NCBI GenBank assembly: GCA_019636795.1
Contig: JAHBWW010000003.1
Coordinates: 186,001-250,000 of the forward strand
Reading direction: 5' to 3'
Length of the DNA stretch: 64,000 bases
Source: Phycisphaeraceae bacterium
GTDB taxonomy: Bacteria > Planctomycetota > Phycisphaerae > Phycisphaerales > UBA1924
Made by a program: the position numbers and the translations under genes. Below the pieces are notes generated by a model, which saw nothing but the letters and a program-made list of their open reading frames with translations, ran no database searches and had not been told where the DNA came from. This document shows, piece after piece, positions 53,753 through 61,068 of the stretch. Numbering within the stretch: position 1 is the first letter of the stretch; each line of letters starts with the position of its first letter.

Positions 53753-55590
53753 CGCATGATCTCCCCGCGTTCGGTGGTATTGACGACGGTTTCAGTGAAC
53801 GAGTTGAGCGAAACGTACTTGGCAAAGAAGCGTTCGAGCACGCCTCCGAGAAGGAATGGCCCCGAGCCCATGAAGGCGGAATCCTCTAATTGGCACGAGA
53901 CTTCCAACCCGCGTGCGAATGCGATTGGTCCTGGCGTCGGTACACGCCGCGAGATGGGGCGGGCGGAAAGTTTGCGCACGCCCTCGATCTGCTTGCGTAC
54001 GGCCGAATCGGCAAGATCGCCATAAAGTGAGAGGAGTTCGCGCATCGCGGCTGCGCTGCGTTGTGTGTCTTCATCGGCTAGTGATAGATAGTTCAGCGAA
54101 AGGTGGCTGATGAGTCGCCACGCGGTTTCACCCTCGGCTAGCGACGGCTTGGGGGCGGTCGGGCCCCCGACGCAGCGGATTGAATCCACTGCAACGCCCG
54201 ATTCGGTTGTGAAATCGGTTCGCCCAGCGCCGATCGGCATCCGCAACGGCAGATCGCGGTTTGTGCACCGGATCTGCGAACCGAGTTGGCGCAAGTCCGA
54301 CGAATACGGCGCGGCATGTGCGTCAACGAGCGAGATGTAGACATCGCTTCCTGTGTAACTTGAACGTCGGCCCTGTCGTTTTTCCTTGGCTGTCAGAGTG
54401 CGCGGAACGCGGTTGGTCGAGTAGTACGCTCCGATGCGTTCGGCGTGCTCGTCGTAATCGCTGGCAGCATAGAACGGTCGAAACGGTGTTTCGTCATCGG
54501 CTGTGGTGCCGAATCCTGTCACATCCAGCACGTCATAGACCTCAAAATCCAGTGGTCTCGTGCGATCTGGAACGAGATGAAACTCGGGAAACTTGTCCGA
54601 TAGGTGGATTCGGTCGGCACGTTTCTCGAAGAGATTGATCGCGGGCGTGCAGTGCAGGAGAAAGTTTTCGACCGTCAGCGCGCCTTCGAGTTCAGGATCG
54701 GGCTGACGGAGAAGAACGACGATTTCGAACTGAGGCCCATCGGCGCGAGCGAGGGCCTTGTCGAGATCGCTGATTTCGAAGAACATGAAGCGTGATGGGA
54801 ACGTGAAATACTCGTGCAGATGGCGATAGCCTTCGAAACTTCGTGCGCCGGCGGGGATGAGCGCCTCGTCACGGTGAAACCCGATCTGGCGGATGCTCGA
54901 TGCGGCGACACGCGAATGCCACTTGGCGGGGCGTGTCGTAGGACGCACGATCACGCCCAGTGAGTGAGCGAGGATTTGCTCATAGACGCGCATGGGTGTG
55001 TCGCCATGGCCACGAATGTAGAACGGCAGGCGCTTGATCGCGAGTTCATTGGGCATAAGGCCCGCAGTTGATCGCAATCGCAGGCGAATGGCTGCCCGTG
55101 CGTCGGACGCACTGGGGACATCGAGGCTCGCCAAATCGCGGTCGTGGTACTGTGCCTCGACAAGTTCGAGCGGCCAGAGCTCGATCTGGTGGGCAGTGCG
55201 ATACTCGCATGCGGTCTGATCGTCCTTGCCGATCATGCTTCGGATGGAAGTCTGGCGAGGCACGGTAAACCCGCCTGCGAGCCCGCTGTCATCGAGGTCG
55301 GGCTGAAATTGCGCGATGAGCATCGATGGCGTCGGGCAGAGATAATGCGGATACACGCTTTCGAGCATGTGCTGCGTGAAGCGCGGGAACTCGGCATCGA
55401 GTTTGAGTTGCACACGAGCCGCCAGAAACGCAAAGCCTTCGAGCAATCGCTCGACATACGGATCGGCACACTCGAGCGCGTCGAGCGCGAGTCGCCCCGC
55501 GATTTTCGGGTATTCCTGCGCGAACTCTCCCGCGGATTCGCGGATGTGTCGCAACTCGCGTTCGTAGTAGCGCAGCAGCCTCTTATCCAC
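53716..55590 (-). CDS. tssF: T6SS baseplate protein TssF
   Basis: TssF is the largest wedge protein of the baseplate. The 624-residue product starts MDKRLLRYYERELRHIRESAGEFAQEYPKIAGRL and has YVERLLEGFAFLAARVQLKLDAEFPRFTQHMLESVYPHYL, which are diagnostic. The C-terminal part has VNLFEKRADRIHLS-like text (AINLFEKRADRIHLSDKFPE). The length is normal (~590-630). It overlaps tssE by 8 nt and tssG by 37 nt. Confidence 0.94.
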   Translation of the reverse strand: MDKRLLRYYERELRHIRESAGEFAQEYPKIAGRLALDALECADPYVERLLEGFAFLAARVQLKLDAEFPRFTQHMLESVYPHYLCPTPSMLIAQFQPDLDDSGLAGGFTVPRQTSIRSMIGKDDQTACEYRTAHQIELWPLELVEAQYHDRDLASLDVPSASDARAAIRLRLRSTAGLMPNELAIKRLPFYIRGHGDTPMRVYEQILAHSLGVIVRPTTRPAKWHSRVAASSIRQIGFHRDEALIPAGARSFEGYRHLHEYFTFPSRFMFFEISDLDKALARADGPQFEIVVLLRQPDPELEGALTVENFLLHCTPAINLFEKRADRIHLSDKFPEFHLVPDRTRPLDFEVYDVLDVTGFGTTADDETPFRPFYAASDYDEHAERIGAYYSTNRVPRTLTAKEKRQGRRSSYTGSDVYISLVDAHAAPYSSDLRQLGSQIRCTNRDLPLRMPIGAGRTDFTTESGVAVDSIRCVGGPTAPKPSLAEGETAWRLISHLSLNYLSLADEDTQRSAAAMRELLSLYGDLADSAVRKQIEGVRKLSARPISRRVPTPGPIAFARGLEVSCQLEDSAFMGSGPFLLGGVLERFFAKYVSLNSFTETVVNTTERGEIMRWPTRIGQRHTL

Positions 55591-56089
55591 CGATGCGCTC
55601 CTGCACCATGCACTGACCGGTTTCGAGATCGACCTCGGTCTTGAGATACATCGGGTCGGGTATGGGCTGAGCCCAGAGATCGCCGGTGATCTCGAACATC
55701 AGCGTGTTGCGGTTCATGAGCTGAGTGTTCTTGACCGCTCGAACCTTGATCGTGCCGGGGAGCATGCGGGGTTCGTAGCGTTGGATCGCGCGTGCAACCA
55801 TGGCTTCGAGTTGTACTACGCTGACACCTGACGCAGTGGTTCCTGAAAGATCCACGATCCCGAAGTTGACGACCGAACTCTCGACATTGGGAAACCCCGA
55901 GAGATCCTCGGCTGTTGAGCGAGCGGGGGTATTGAGCAGCCACGACAGATCGCGCAACACCGCCTGACGGATCTGTCGAAGAGAAAACACTCGCTTGTTG
56001 CGACTCTCCTTGTTGTGCTCGGGCTCTTCATCAGTCAGCCGATCGAGCAAGCAAGGTTGAAGCCGTTCACTCGGAGTCAGTTCGGCCAT
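55583..56089 (-). CDS. tssE: T6SS baseplate gp25-like protein TssE
   Basis: TssE is homologous to phage T4 gp25 and starts sheath assembly on the baseplate. The 168-residue protein has the gp25 end motif AIQRYEPRMLPGTIKVRAV and the upstream pattern RQIRQAVLRDLSWLLNT. The start at 56089 (MAELTPSERLQPCLLDRLTD) is inside the end of tagJ (23-nt overlap), typical of translational coupling. Confidence 0.92.
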   Translation of the reverse strand: MAELTPSERLQPCLLDRLTDEEPEHNKESRNKRVFSLRQIRQAVLRDLSWLLNTPARSTAEDLSGFPNVESSVVNFGIVDLSGTTASGVSVVQLEAMVARAIQRYEPRMLPGTIKVRAVKNTQLMNRNTLMFEITGDLWAQPIPDPMYLKTEVDLETGQCMVQERIGG

Positions 56090-56933
56090 GGTCCTCGCCC
56101 TGCTGGGGATGATCGAACTCGATGCGGCGTGTCTGCATGATCGGAAACTCGCCGACGTCAGTTGCCCACATTCTCTGCCCGAAAACAACGAACATCTCAT
56201 CGCCTAGGTCCACGAACTCGGTTCGTCGCGACATGCGGATCGCGTAGTCATCGTGTATCTCGGACCCAGGGTAACGCGTTGGGATCAGCCCCATGGCGTC
56301 CCCGCCATTGACCCATCGCAGGCTTACAGGTGTCCAGACGGCATCGCGCAGATCCTGCGGCGGCTCGACATCGATCGACGCGATATGCGACATCGGCACC
56401 CAGTAATACTTTCCTTCGAGCATGAGTTCGATCATCGGGCCGAGGCGCTCGTCGGCGTCTGCTGCCCAGGCGAACTCGGTAGTCTCGGCTTGGTCACCGG
56501 AGTGAACGGTGATGCGGCCAGCGACGGCCGGGGCATCCTCGAAGGCCTGCGCCCTCAACTCGCCGGCGGCACGATGCTGTCCGCGGGCCGTCATCCCGCA
56601 AGCCTGTACCATCATGCCAACCCATGGTGCGGGCTCGCCGAGGAGGAGTGGGCTGCGATTGCCAGCAAAGACTTCACGCCGAAAGGCTTCGCACTGAATG
56701 ACGCTGCGCCCGACGGTTGAGAGCATCTGGTTGAGGCCATCGAGATCCGATGCCACACTGGCCTGAGTGAGCGCTTTGTCCCAATCGCCAAGGACGCACA
56801 GGAGCTGGAAGAGAAAGACGCGTTTGGCGGGGTCAGAGGGATCCTGCCGAATCGCGTCCTTGAGCTTGTCGAGGGCTTCGGCGGGCTTGCCCTGCCTGAT
56901 GAGTTCTTCAGCGGCGATTGCTTTGGTAGCCAT
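56067..56933 (-). CDS. tagJ: T6SS accessory protein TagJ (ImpE)
   Basis: TagJ/ImpE binds the sheath protein TssB and modulates ClpV recruitment. The 288-residue protein opens with a TPR-like helical part (AEELIRQGKPAEALDKLKDAIRQDPSDPAKRVFLFQLLCVLGDWDKAL) and continues with the ImpE core (GRITVHSGDQAETTEFAWAADADERLGPMIELMLEGKYYWVPMSHI). The presence of TagJ points to the T6SS subtypes that carry it beside tssE. The gene begins 119 nt after hcp ends, beyond a strong terminator. Confidence 0.92.
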   Translation of the reverse strand: MATKAIAAEELIRQGKPAEALDKLKDAIRQDPSDPAKRVFLFQLLCVLGDWDKALTQASVASDLDGLNQMLSTVGRSVIQCEAFRREVFAGNRSPLLLGEPAPWVGMMVQACGMTARGQHRAAGELRAQAFEDAPAVAGRITVHSGDQAETTEFAWAADADERLGPMIELMLEGKYYWVPMSHIASIDVEPPQDLRDAVWTPVSLRWVNGGDAMGLIPTRYPGSEIHDDYAIRMSRRTEFVDLGDEMFVVFGQRMWATDVGEFPIMQTRRIEFDHPQQGEDHGRTDSE

Positions 56934-56980
56934 GAAACCCTCTTGTGCTCAGGAGCGATGAGTCGGGACCGAGTGTACCC

Positions 56981-57018
56981 GAAAAAAGAACCGGCAGCGA
57001 GCCGAAACTCGCTGCCGG
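56981..57018 (-). terminator. Intrinsic terminator after hcp
   Basis: A perfect 11-bp stem (56991-57001 with 57008-57018) with a 6-nt loop is followed on the minus strand by TTCTTTTTTC. It lies 33 nt after the hcp stop, so hcp can be made as a short abundant mRNA. Confidence 0.9.
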
Positions 57019-57051
57019 AAGTGTATGGTGGGTTCCACGGTTGTAGAGCGG

Positions 57052-57552
57052 TCAGATGGGCTTGTTCTCGAGGGTGCTCCATGCGGCCTTGACGTCCGCG
57101 CCGGTCTTGCCGCCGCCGCGTGGGTCGGTCGGGGTGTAGGAGAGGTGGATCTCGCCGTAGCGGAAGGAGATCTCTTCGAGGGGGATCAGGTCGGAGCCTT
57201 CGGTCGAGCCTGACGCCCGGCAGGAACTGACGATGACGTCCTTCATGATGTAGGTCATGAACGTGGTCTTCTCGCCCATGGCGCGAGCCAGTTCGATCTT
57301 GATCTCGGGAATCGGCTTGGCATTGCAGCAATGGAGGAAGAGTTGGGGGCTTGCGGTGTCGAGGCGCTTGACGATGCTGAAGTCAGAGTGGTCGCTGCGG
57401 CCTCCGGCGTGAGTGCCTTGTGCGCTGGCTGCACCACCGGTGGACTGGGTGACGCCCTGGTTGAAGGCCTGGATTTCGATCCAGTCCTTGTGAGCCGCGT
57501 CGGTGCTGTCGCCTTTGATGCCCTGAATATTCAGAAATCCGTCGAATGACAT
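57052..57552 (-). CDS. hcp: T6SS tube protein Hcp (TssD)
   Basis: Hcp hexamers stack into the inner tube that is fired by the sheath. The 166-residue protein begins MSFDGFLNIQGIKGDSTDAAHKDWIEI and contains FSIVKRLDTASPQLFLHCCNAKPIPEIKIELARA and EEISFRYGEIHLSYTPTD, the Hcp1 pattern. The size is typical. It is flanked by terminators on both sides (57675-57720 before, 56981-57018 after), so it is transcribed on its own, as suits a protein needed in bulk. Confidence 0.95.
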   Translation of the reverse strand: MSFDGFLNIQGIKGDSTDAAHKDWIEIQAFNQGVTQSTGGAASAQGTHAGGRSDHSDFSIVKRLDTASPQLFLHCCNAKPIPEIKIELARAMGEKTTFMTYIMKDVIVSSCRASGSTEGSDLIPLEEISFRYGEIHLSYTPTDPRGGGKTGADVKAAWSTLENKPI

Positions 57553-57674
57553 TGCTGTTCTCCTTGCCCGTTGTGGGTGAAACGTGTGTTCTGCCTTGCC
57601 CGTCGTTTTTGTTGTGTGCCGTCCGGGCCCAGTTTACAAGCGTGAACGAGCCCGGTTGCTCACGCAACTTGGTC

Positions 57675-57720
57675 AAAAAATCCCCAGTCGCGACTGCAAG
57701 TCGAGTACGACTGGGGATTT
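57675..57720 (-). terminator. Intrinsic terminator after tssC
   Basis: A perfect 13-bp stem (57678-57690 with 57708-57720) with a small inner hairpin (CGACT/AGTCG) runs into six Ts on the minus strand, 16 nt after the tssC stop. It ends the tssB-tssC unit. Confidence 0.9.
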
Positions 57721-57736
57721 CTATCAATAACCGAAA

Positions 57737-59230
57737 TCAGCCCTTCTGGCTCGGGAGCTTAGAAACCAGCCTCAGGGAGACGGTCAGGCCTTCGAGTTGG
57801 TAGTGAGGCCTGAGGAAGAACTTGGATGAGTAGTACCCCGGATTTCCTTCAACTTCTTCAACCGTGACCTCGGCAGCCGCCAATGGACGACGGGCTTTGG
57901 CTTCCTCGGTTGCGGATTCGGGGATCGGCTCGACATACTGCATGATCCAGTTGTTGAGCCACCGCTCCATGTCCGCCCGCTCCTTGAACGAACCGATCTT
58001 GTCGCGGACGATGCACTTGAGGAAGTGCGCAAAGCGGCACGTCGAGAACAGATACGGAAGGCGAGCGCCAAGATTTGCATTGGCAGTCGCATCCGGATCA
58101 TCATATTCCGCAGGCTTGTGGAGACTCTGGGCACCGACGAACACCGCGTAATCGGTGTTCTTCCAGTGGCTCAGCGGCATGAACCCGTTCTTGGCCAGTT
58201 CGGCTTCACGACGGTCCGTGATTGCGATTTCGGTCGGGCACTTCATGTCCACGCCACCGTCGTCGGTCGGGAATGTGTGGCAAGGGAGCCCCTCGACCAT
58301 ACCACCCGACTCGACACCGCGAATGCGGCTGCACCAGCCGTACATCTTGAACGCGCGGTTGATGTTGACCGCCATGGCGAACGCAGAGTTTGACCAGGTG
58401 TACTTGCTGTGGTCGGCACCTTCGGTGTCTTCTTCGAATGCGAAGTCCTCGACGGGGCTGGTCTTTGAGCCGTAAGGCAGCCGCGACAGGAACCTCGGCA
58501 TCGCGAGGCCGATGTACTTGGAATCTTCGCTTTCGCGCAGGCTCCGCCACGGCGCATACTCGGCCGAGCCGAAGATCTTGGTCAGATCGCGGGGGTTGCT
58601 CAGTTCCTGCCATGAATCCATGTTCATGACCTTGGGGTCAGAGCCTGCGATGAACGGTGCGTGGGCAGCAGCTGCGATCTGCGCCATGCCCGTCAGGATC
58701 TCGACATCGGGGGGTGAATGGTCGAAATGATAATCGCCGACGAGGCAGCCATAAGGCTCGCCACCTGGCGACCCGAACTCTTCTTCGTACATCTTCTTGA
58801 ACAGCGGGCTTTGATCCCACGCGGTTCCCTTGAATTTCTTGAGAGTTTTGCCAAGATCCTTCTTGGAGATGTTGAGCACGCGGATCTTGAGTTGCTCGTC
58901 GGTCTCAGTGTTGTTGACGAGGTGATGGAGGCCTCGCCATGTGCCTTCGAGTGTCTGGAAATCGGGGTGGTGCAGAATCAGATTGATCTGCTCAGTGAGT
59001 TTGCGATCGAGTTCAGCGATCATCGACTCGATCGTCTTGACTACGTCGTCGCTGATGAGTGTCGTCTGCGACAGCGCTTGAGCAGCGAGCGTCTGCACAC
59101 CTTCTTCGATTGCCGACTTCTGCCGATCGCTCTTTGGCTTGAAACTGCCTTCGAGAAGGGCTGCAAACTCTCCCTCCTGCATGGTTTCAACTGGTCCGGA
59201 CTGTGCTTGCATTTCTGGATTGTCAGCCAT
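57737..59230 (-). CDS. tssC: T6SS sheath large subunit TssC
   Basis: TssC and TssB assemble the contractile sheath. The 497-residue protein has LILHHPDFQTLEGTWRGLHHLVNNTETDEQLKIRVLNISK, the typical entry, and the core ISDRREAELAKNGFMPLSHWKNTDYAVFVGAQSLHKP-like segment. It ends EGLTVSLRLVSKLPSQ. Its ATG overlaps the tssB stop by one base (TAATG). Confidence 0.96.
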   Translation of the reverse strand: MADNPEMQAQSGPVETMQEGEFAALLEGSFKPKSDRQKSAIEEGVQTLAAQALSQTTLISDDVVKTIESMIAELDRKLTEQINLILHHPDFQTLEGTWRGLHHLVNNTETDEQLKIRVLNISKKDLGKTLKKFKGTAWDQSPLFKKMYEEEFGSPGGEPYGCLVGDYHFDHSPPDVEILTGMAQIAAAAHAPFIAGSDPKVMNMDSWQELSNPRDLTKIFGSAEYAPWRSLRESEDSKYIGLAMPRFLSRLPYGSKTSPVEDFAFEEDTEGADHSKYTWSNSAFAMAVNINRAFKMYGWCSRIRGVESGGMVEGLPCHTFPTDDGGVDMKCPTEIAITDRREAELAKNGFMPLSHWKNTDYAVFVGAQSLHKPAEYDDPDATANANLGARLPYLFSTCRFAHFLKCIVRDKIGSFKERADMERWLNNWIMQYVEPIPESATEEAKARRPLAAAEVTVEEVEGNPGYYSSKFFLRPHYQLEGLTVSLRLVSKLPSQKG

Positions 59231-59748
59231 TACTGAGCCCCTCCTTCACCCGAACCGTCCTTGGCCTTGGACGCCAGCGCCGAGAGCAGCGCCGAATCCT
59301 TGAGGGCCTTGCTGAGCAACTCTTCGGCGTTGCTCTTGCCGTCCATATATGACAGCAGGTTTGACAGTTGCGTACGCGCCGTGAGCAACTTGTTCAGGGC
59401 ATCGACCTTGCGGGCGACGGCTGCGGGCGAGAAGTCGTCCATGCTCTCGAAGGTCAGATCGAGGCTGAGGTTGCCCTCGCCTGTAAGAGTGTTTGGCACC
59501 TGGAACGCCACGCGTGGCTTGGACGCCTTGAGTCGATCGTCGAAGTTGTCGACATCGATCTCGAGAAACTTGCGGTCGGCAACCCCCGGCAACTCCTCGG
59601 CTGGCTTGCCCGAGAGATCTGCCATCACGCCCATGACGAACGGAAGGTTGACCTTTTTCTCAGCACCGTACAACTCGACGTCATACTCGATCTGGACGCG
59701 CGGCGCGCGATTGCGGGCAATGAACTTCTGACTGCTTGCTTTGGCCAT
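59230..59748 (-). CDS. tssB: T6SS sheath small subunit TssB
   Basis: TssB pairs with TssC in the sheath. The 172-residue protein has the diagnostic start FIARNRAPRVQIEYDVELYGAEKKVNLPFVMGVMADLSG and FLEIDVDNFDDRLKASKPRVAF. A perfect AAGGAG lies 6 nt before the ATG at 59748; the longer upstream frame was discarded. It is separated from tssA by 144 nt that probably contains a promoter, though none was recognised. Confidence 0.95.
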   Translation of the reverse strand: MAKASSQKFIARNRAPRVQIEYDVELYGAEKKVNLPFVMGVMADLSGKPAEELPGVADRKFLEIDVDNFDDRLKASKPRVAFQVPNTLTGEGNLSLDLTFESMDDFSPAAVARKVDALNKLLTARTQLSNLLSYMDGKSNAEELLSKALKDSALLSALASKAKDGSGEGGAQ

Positions 59749-59892
59749 TGATTGCTCCTTCGTCACTTCGCCAGAGACGACTCTGATAGATTGTCTGAAC
59801 GGATCCCTTGAACTGGCAAACAGGTGCGTCCGCTCGATCACGCTGCCCGCTCGAATGGATCATACCACAAACTCCCCATTTCGCCAATGGGA

Positions 59893-60966
59893 TCAATATT
59901 CGTTGAACGTCTCGACCCCTGCGACCATCTTCAACTGTGAAAGCGCATCTGGAGAAAGATCCCTTACTGCGTCCACAAAACTCTTACCCACAAGTCTTTC
60001 CGCACGCCGGAGGAGAATCGGAACTGGGCTGGAAGGCTCATACTTCTGATAGTACTCACAGATTTTCCCGATCAGCATGATCACATCGCCCGTCCCGCGG
60101 ACCGACCCCCTGATCGGATCGTTAGCCCCACCGCCGCCCGAACCAGGATCGCCGCTCGCCTGATCTGCAACAGCTTCGGTCGGGGCGGCACCGTACCCTC
60201 GCTTGGCCAATTGCTCCTGCATGAAGCGATCGATCTGCTTCAGAAGATCGAGCAAGGAAGCCAAATCAGGCGCGTTGTGGGCCCCGACTTTAGCAGTGAC
60301 CCATTGATCGATCTCCTGCGCCAGTGTATTCGCAGTGCTCGCAGCCTGCCCAAACGCCAGCAAATCGCTCGACTCGGTCTCGGCAAACGCGCCCTCGATG
60401 ACCCCCATCGTTGGCGGAGCCGGCATCGAGGACGGCGCAGGCATGTCACCACGTGCGATCAGAACATCGCGAAACGAAAACGAACCCAGCTGGCGGCTTT
60501 TGCACAACGGTGCCAAGCGTATGTTGGCCTGGTACTTCCTGATGTCACCAGTTGCCCCCGGAGCAGCTGCCAGCGAGGCGACGATGTTCATCCGTTCGAG
60601 GAAGGGGTCGTCCTTCTCGTCGGGATCGATGCGAGGATGGAATCCATCCCAATGGCGCTCGAGCAAGGCTTTGAGCAACCCCAGTCCGTCGGCCAGACCG
60701 GTCATTCCGTCGTTGTGGACCATCGCAGCCAGAAGAGTCATGACAACATTGAGGTCTTTTGATCGCGCGAGTAATTCGATCGCGCGGCTCTTGACATCGC
60801 GCCAGTCAGGCTCCTCGCCTTCCTTGACCGAGTCGCCGATTTGCTGCGCGGGGGTGCCTTCAGCGGCCCGCATCAGTTCAAAGTACGCAGTGTCATAGCT
60901 CAGGTCCGGCCCGCACGGTTCATCGGGCGAGACCTCAGCGAGCAAACGATCTATGTCGAGCGCCAT
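59893..60966 (-). CDS. tssA: T6SS protein TssA (ImpA-type)
   Basis: TssA primes and caps the growing tail. The 357-residue protein has an ImpA_N domain (MALDIDRLLAEVSPDEPCGPDLSYDTAYFELMRAAEG...DWRDVKSRAIELLARSKDLNVVMTLLAAM) and the motif GLGLLKALLERHWDGFHPRIDPDEKDDPFLERMN. The short C-terminal region (RRAERLVGKSFVDAVRDLSPDALSQLKMVAG) matches the ImpA-type class. It is the first T6SS gene from the right and sits 102 nt after the large surface-protein gene. Confidence 0.93.
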   Translation of the reverse strand: MALDIDRLLAEVSPDEPCGPDLSYDTAYFELMRAAEGTPAQQIGDSVKEGEEPDWRDVKSRAIELLARSKDLNVVMTLLAAMVHNDGMTGLADGLGLLKALLERHWDGFHPRIDPDEKDDPFLERMNIVASLAAAPGATGDIRKYQANIRLAPLCKSRQLGSFSFRDVLIARGDMPAPSSMPAPPTMGVIEGAFAETESSDLLAFGQAASTANTLAQEIDQWVTAKVGAHNAPDLASLLDLLKQIDRFMQEQLAKRGYGAAPTEAVADQASGDPGSGGGGANDPIRGSVRGTGDVIMLIGKICEYYQKYEPSSPVPILLRRAERLVGKSFVDAVRDLSPDALSQLKMVAGVETFNEY

Positions 60967-61021
60967 GTGGGTTCGATCTCCATACCGAACCCCTCGAAAG
61001 GGGCCACAATGTCTTGCCCGA

Positions 61022-61055
61022 GGTCATGCCCGTCTCCGCCGGGCTCGATATGACC
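61022..61055 (-). other. Stem-loop between surface protein gene and tssA
   Basis: GGTCAT/ATGACC and GCCCG/CGGGC helices form an 11-bp stem with a 5-nt bulge in the 102-nt gap. It lacks a T-run, so it may be a weak terminator for the surface protein transcript or part of the tssA leader. Confidence 0.35.
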
Positions 61056-61068
61056 AGGGACACCGTGC

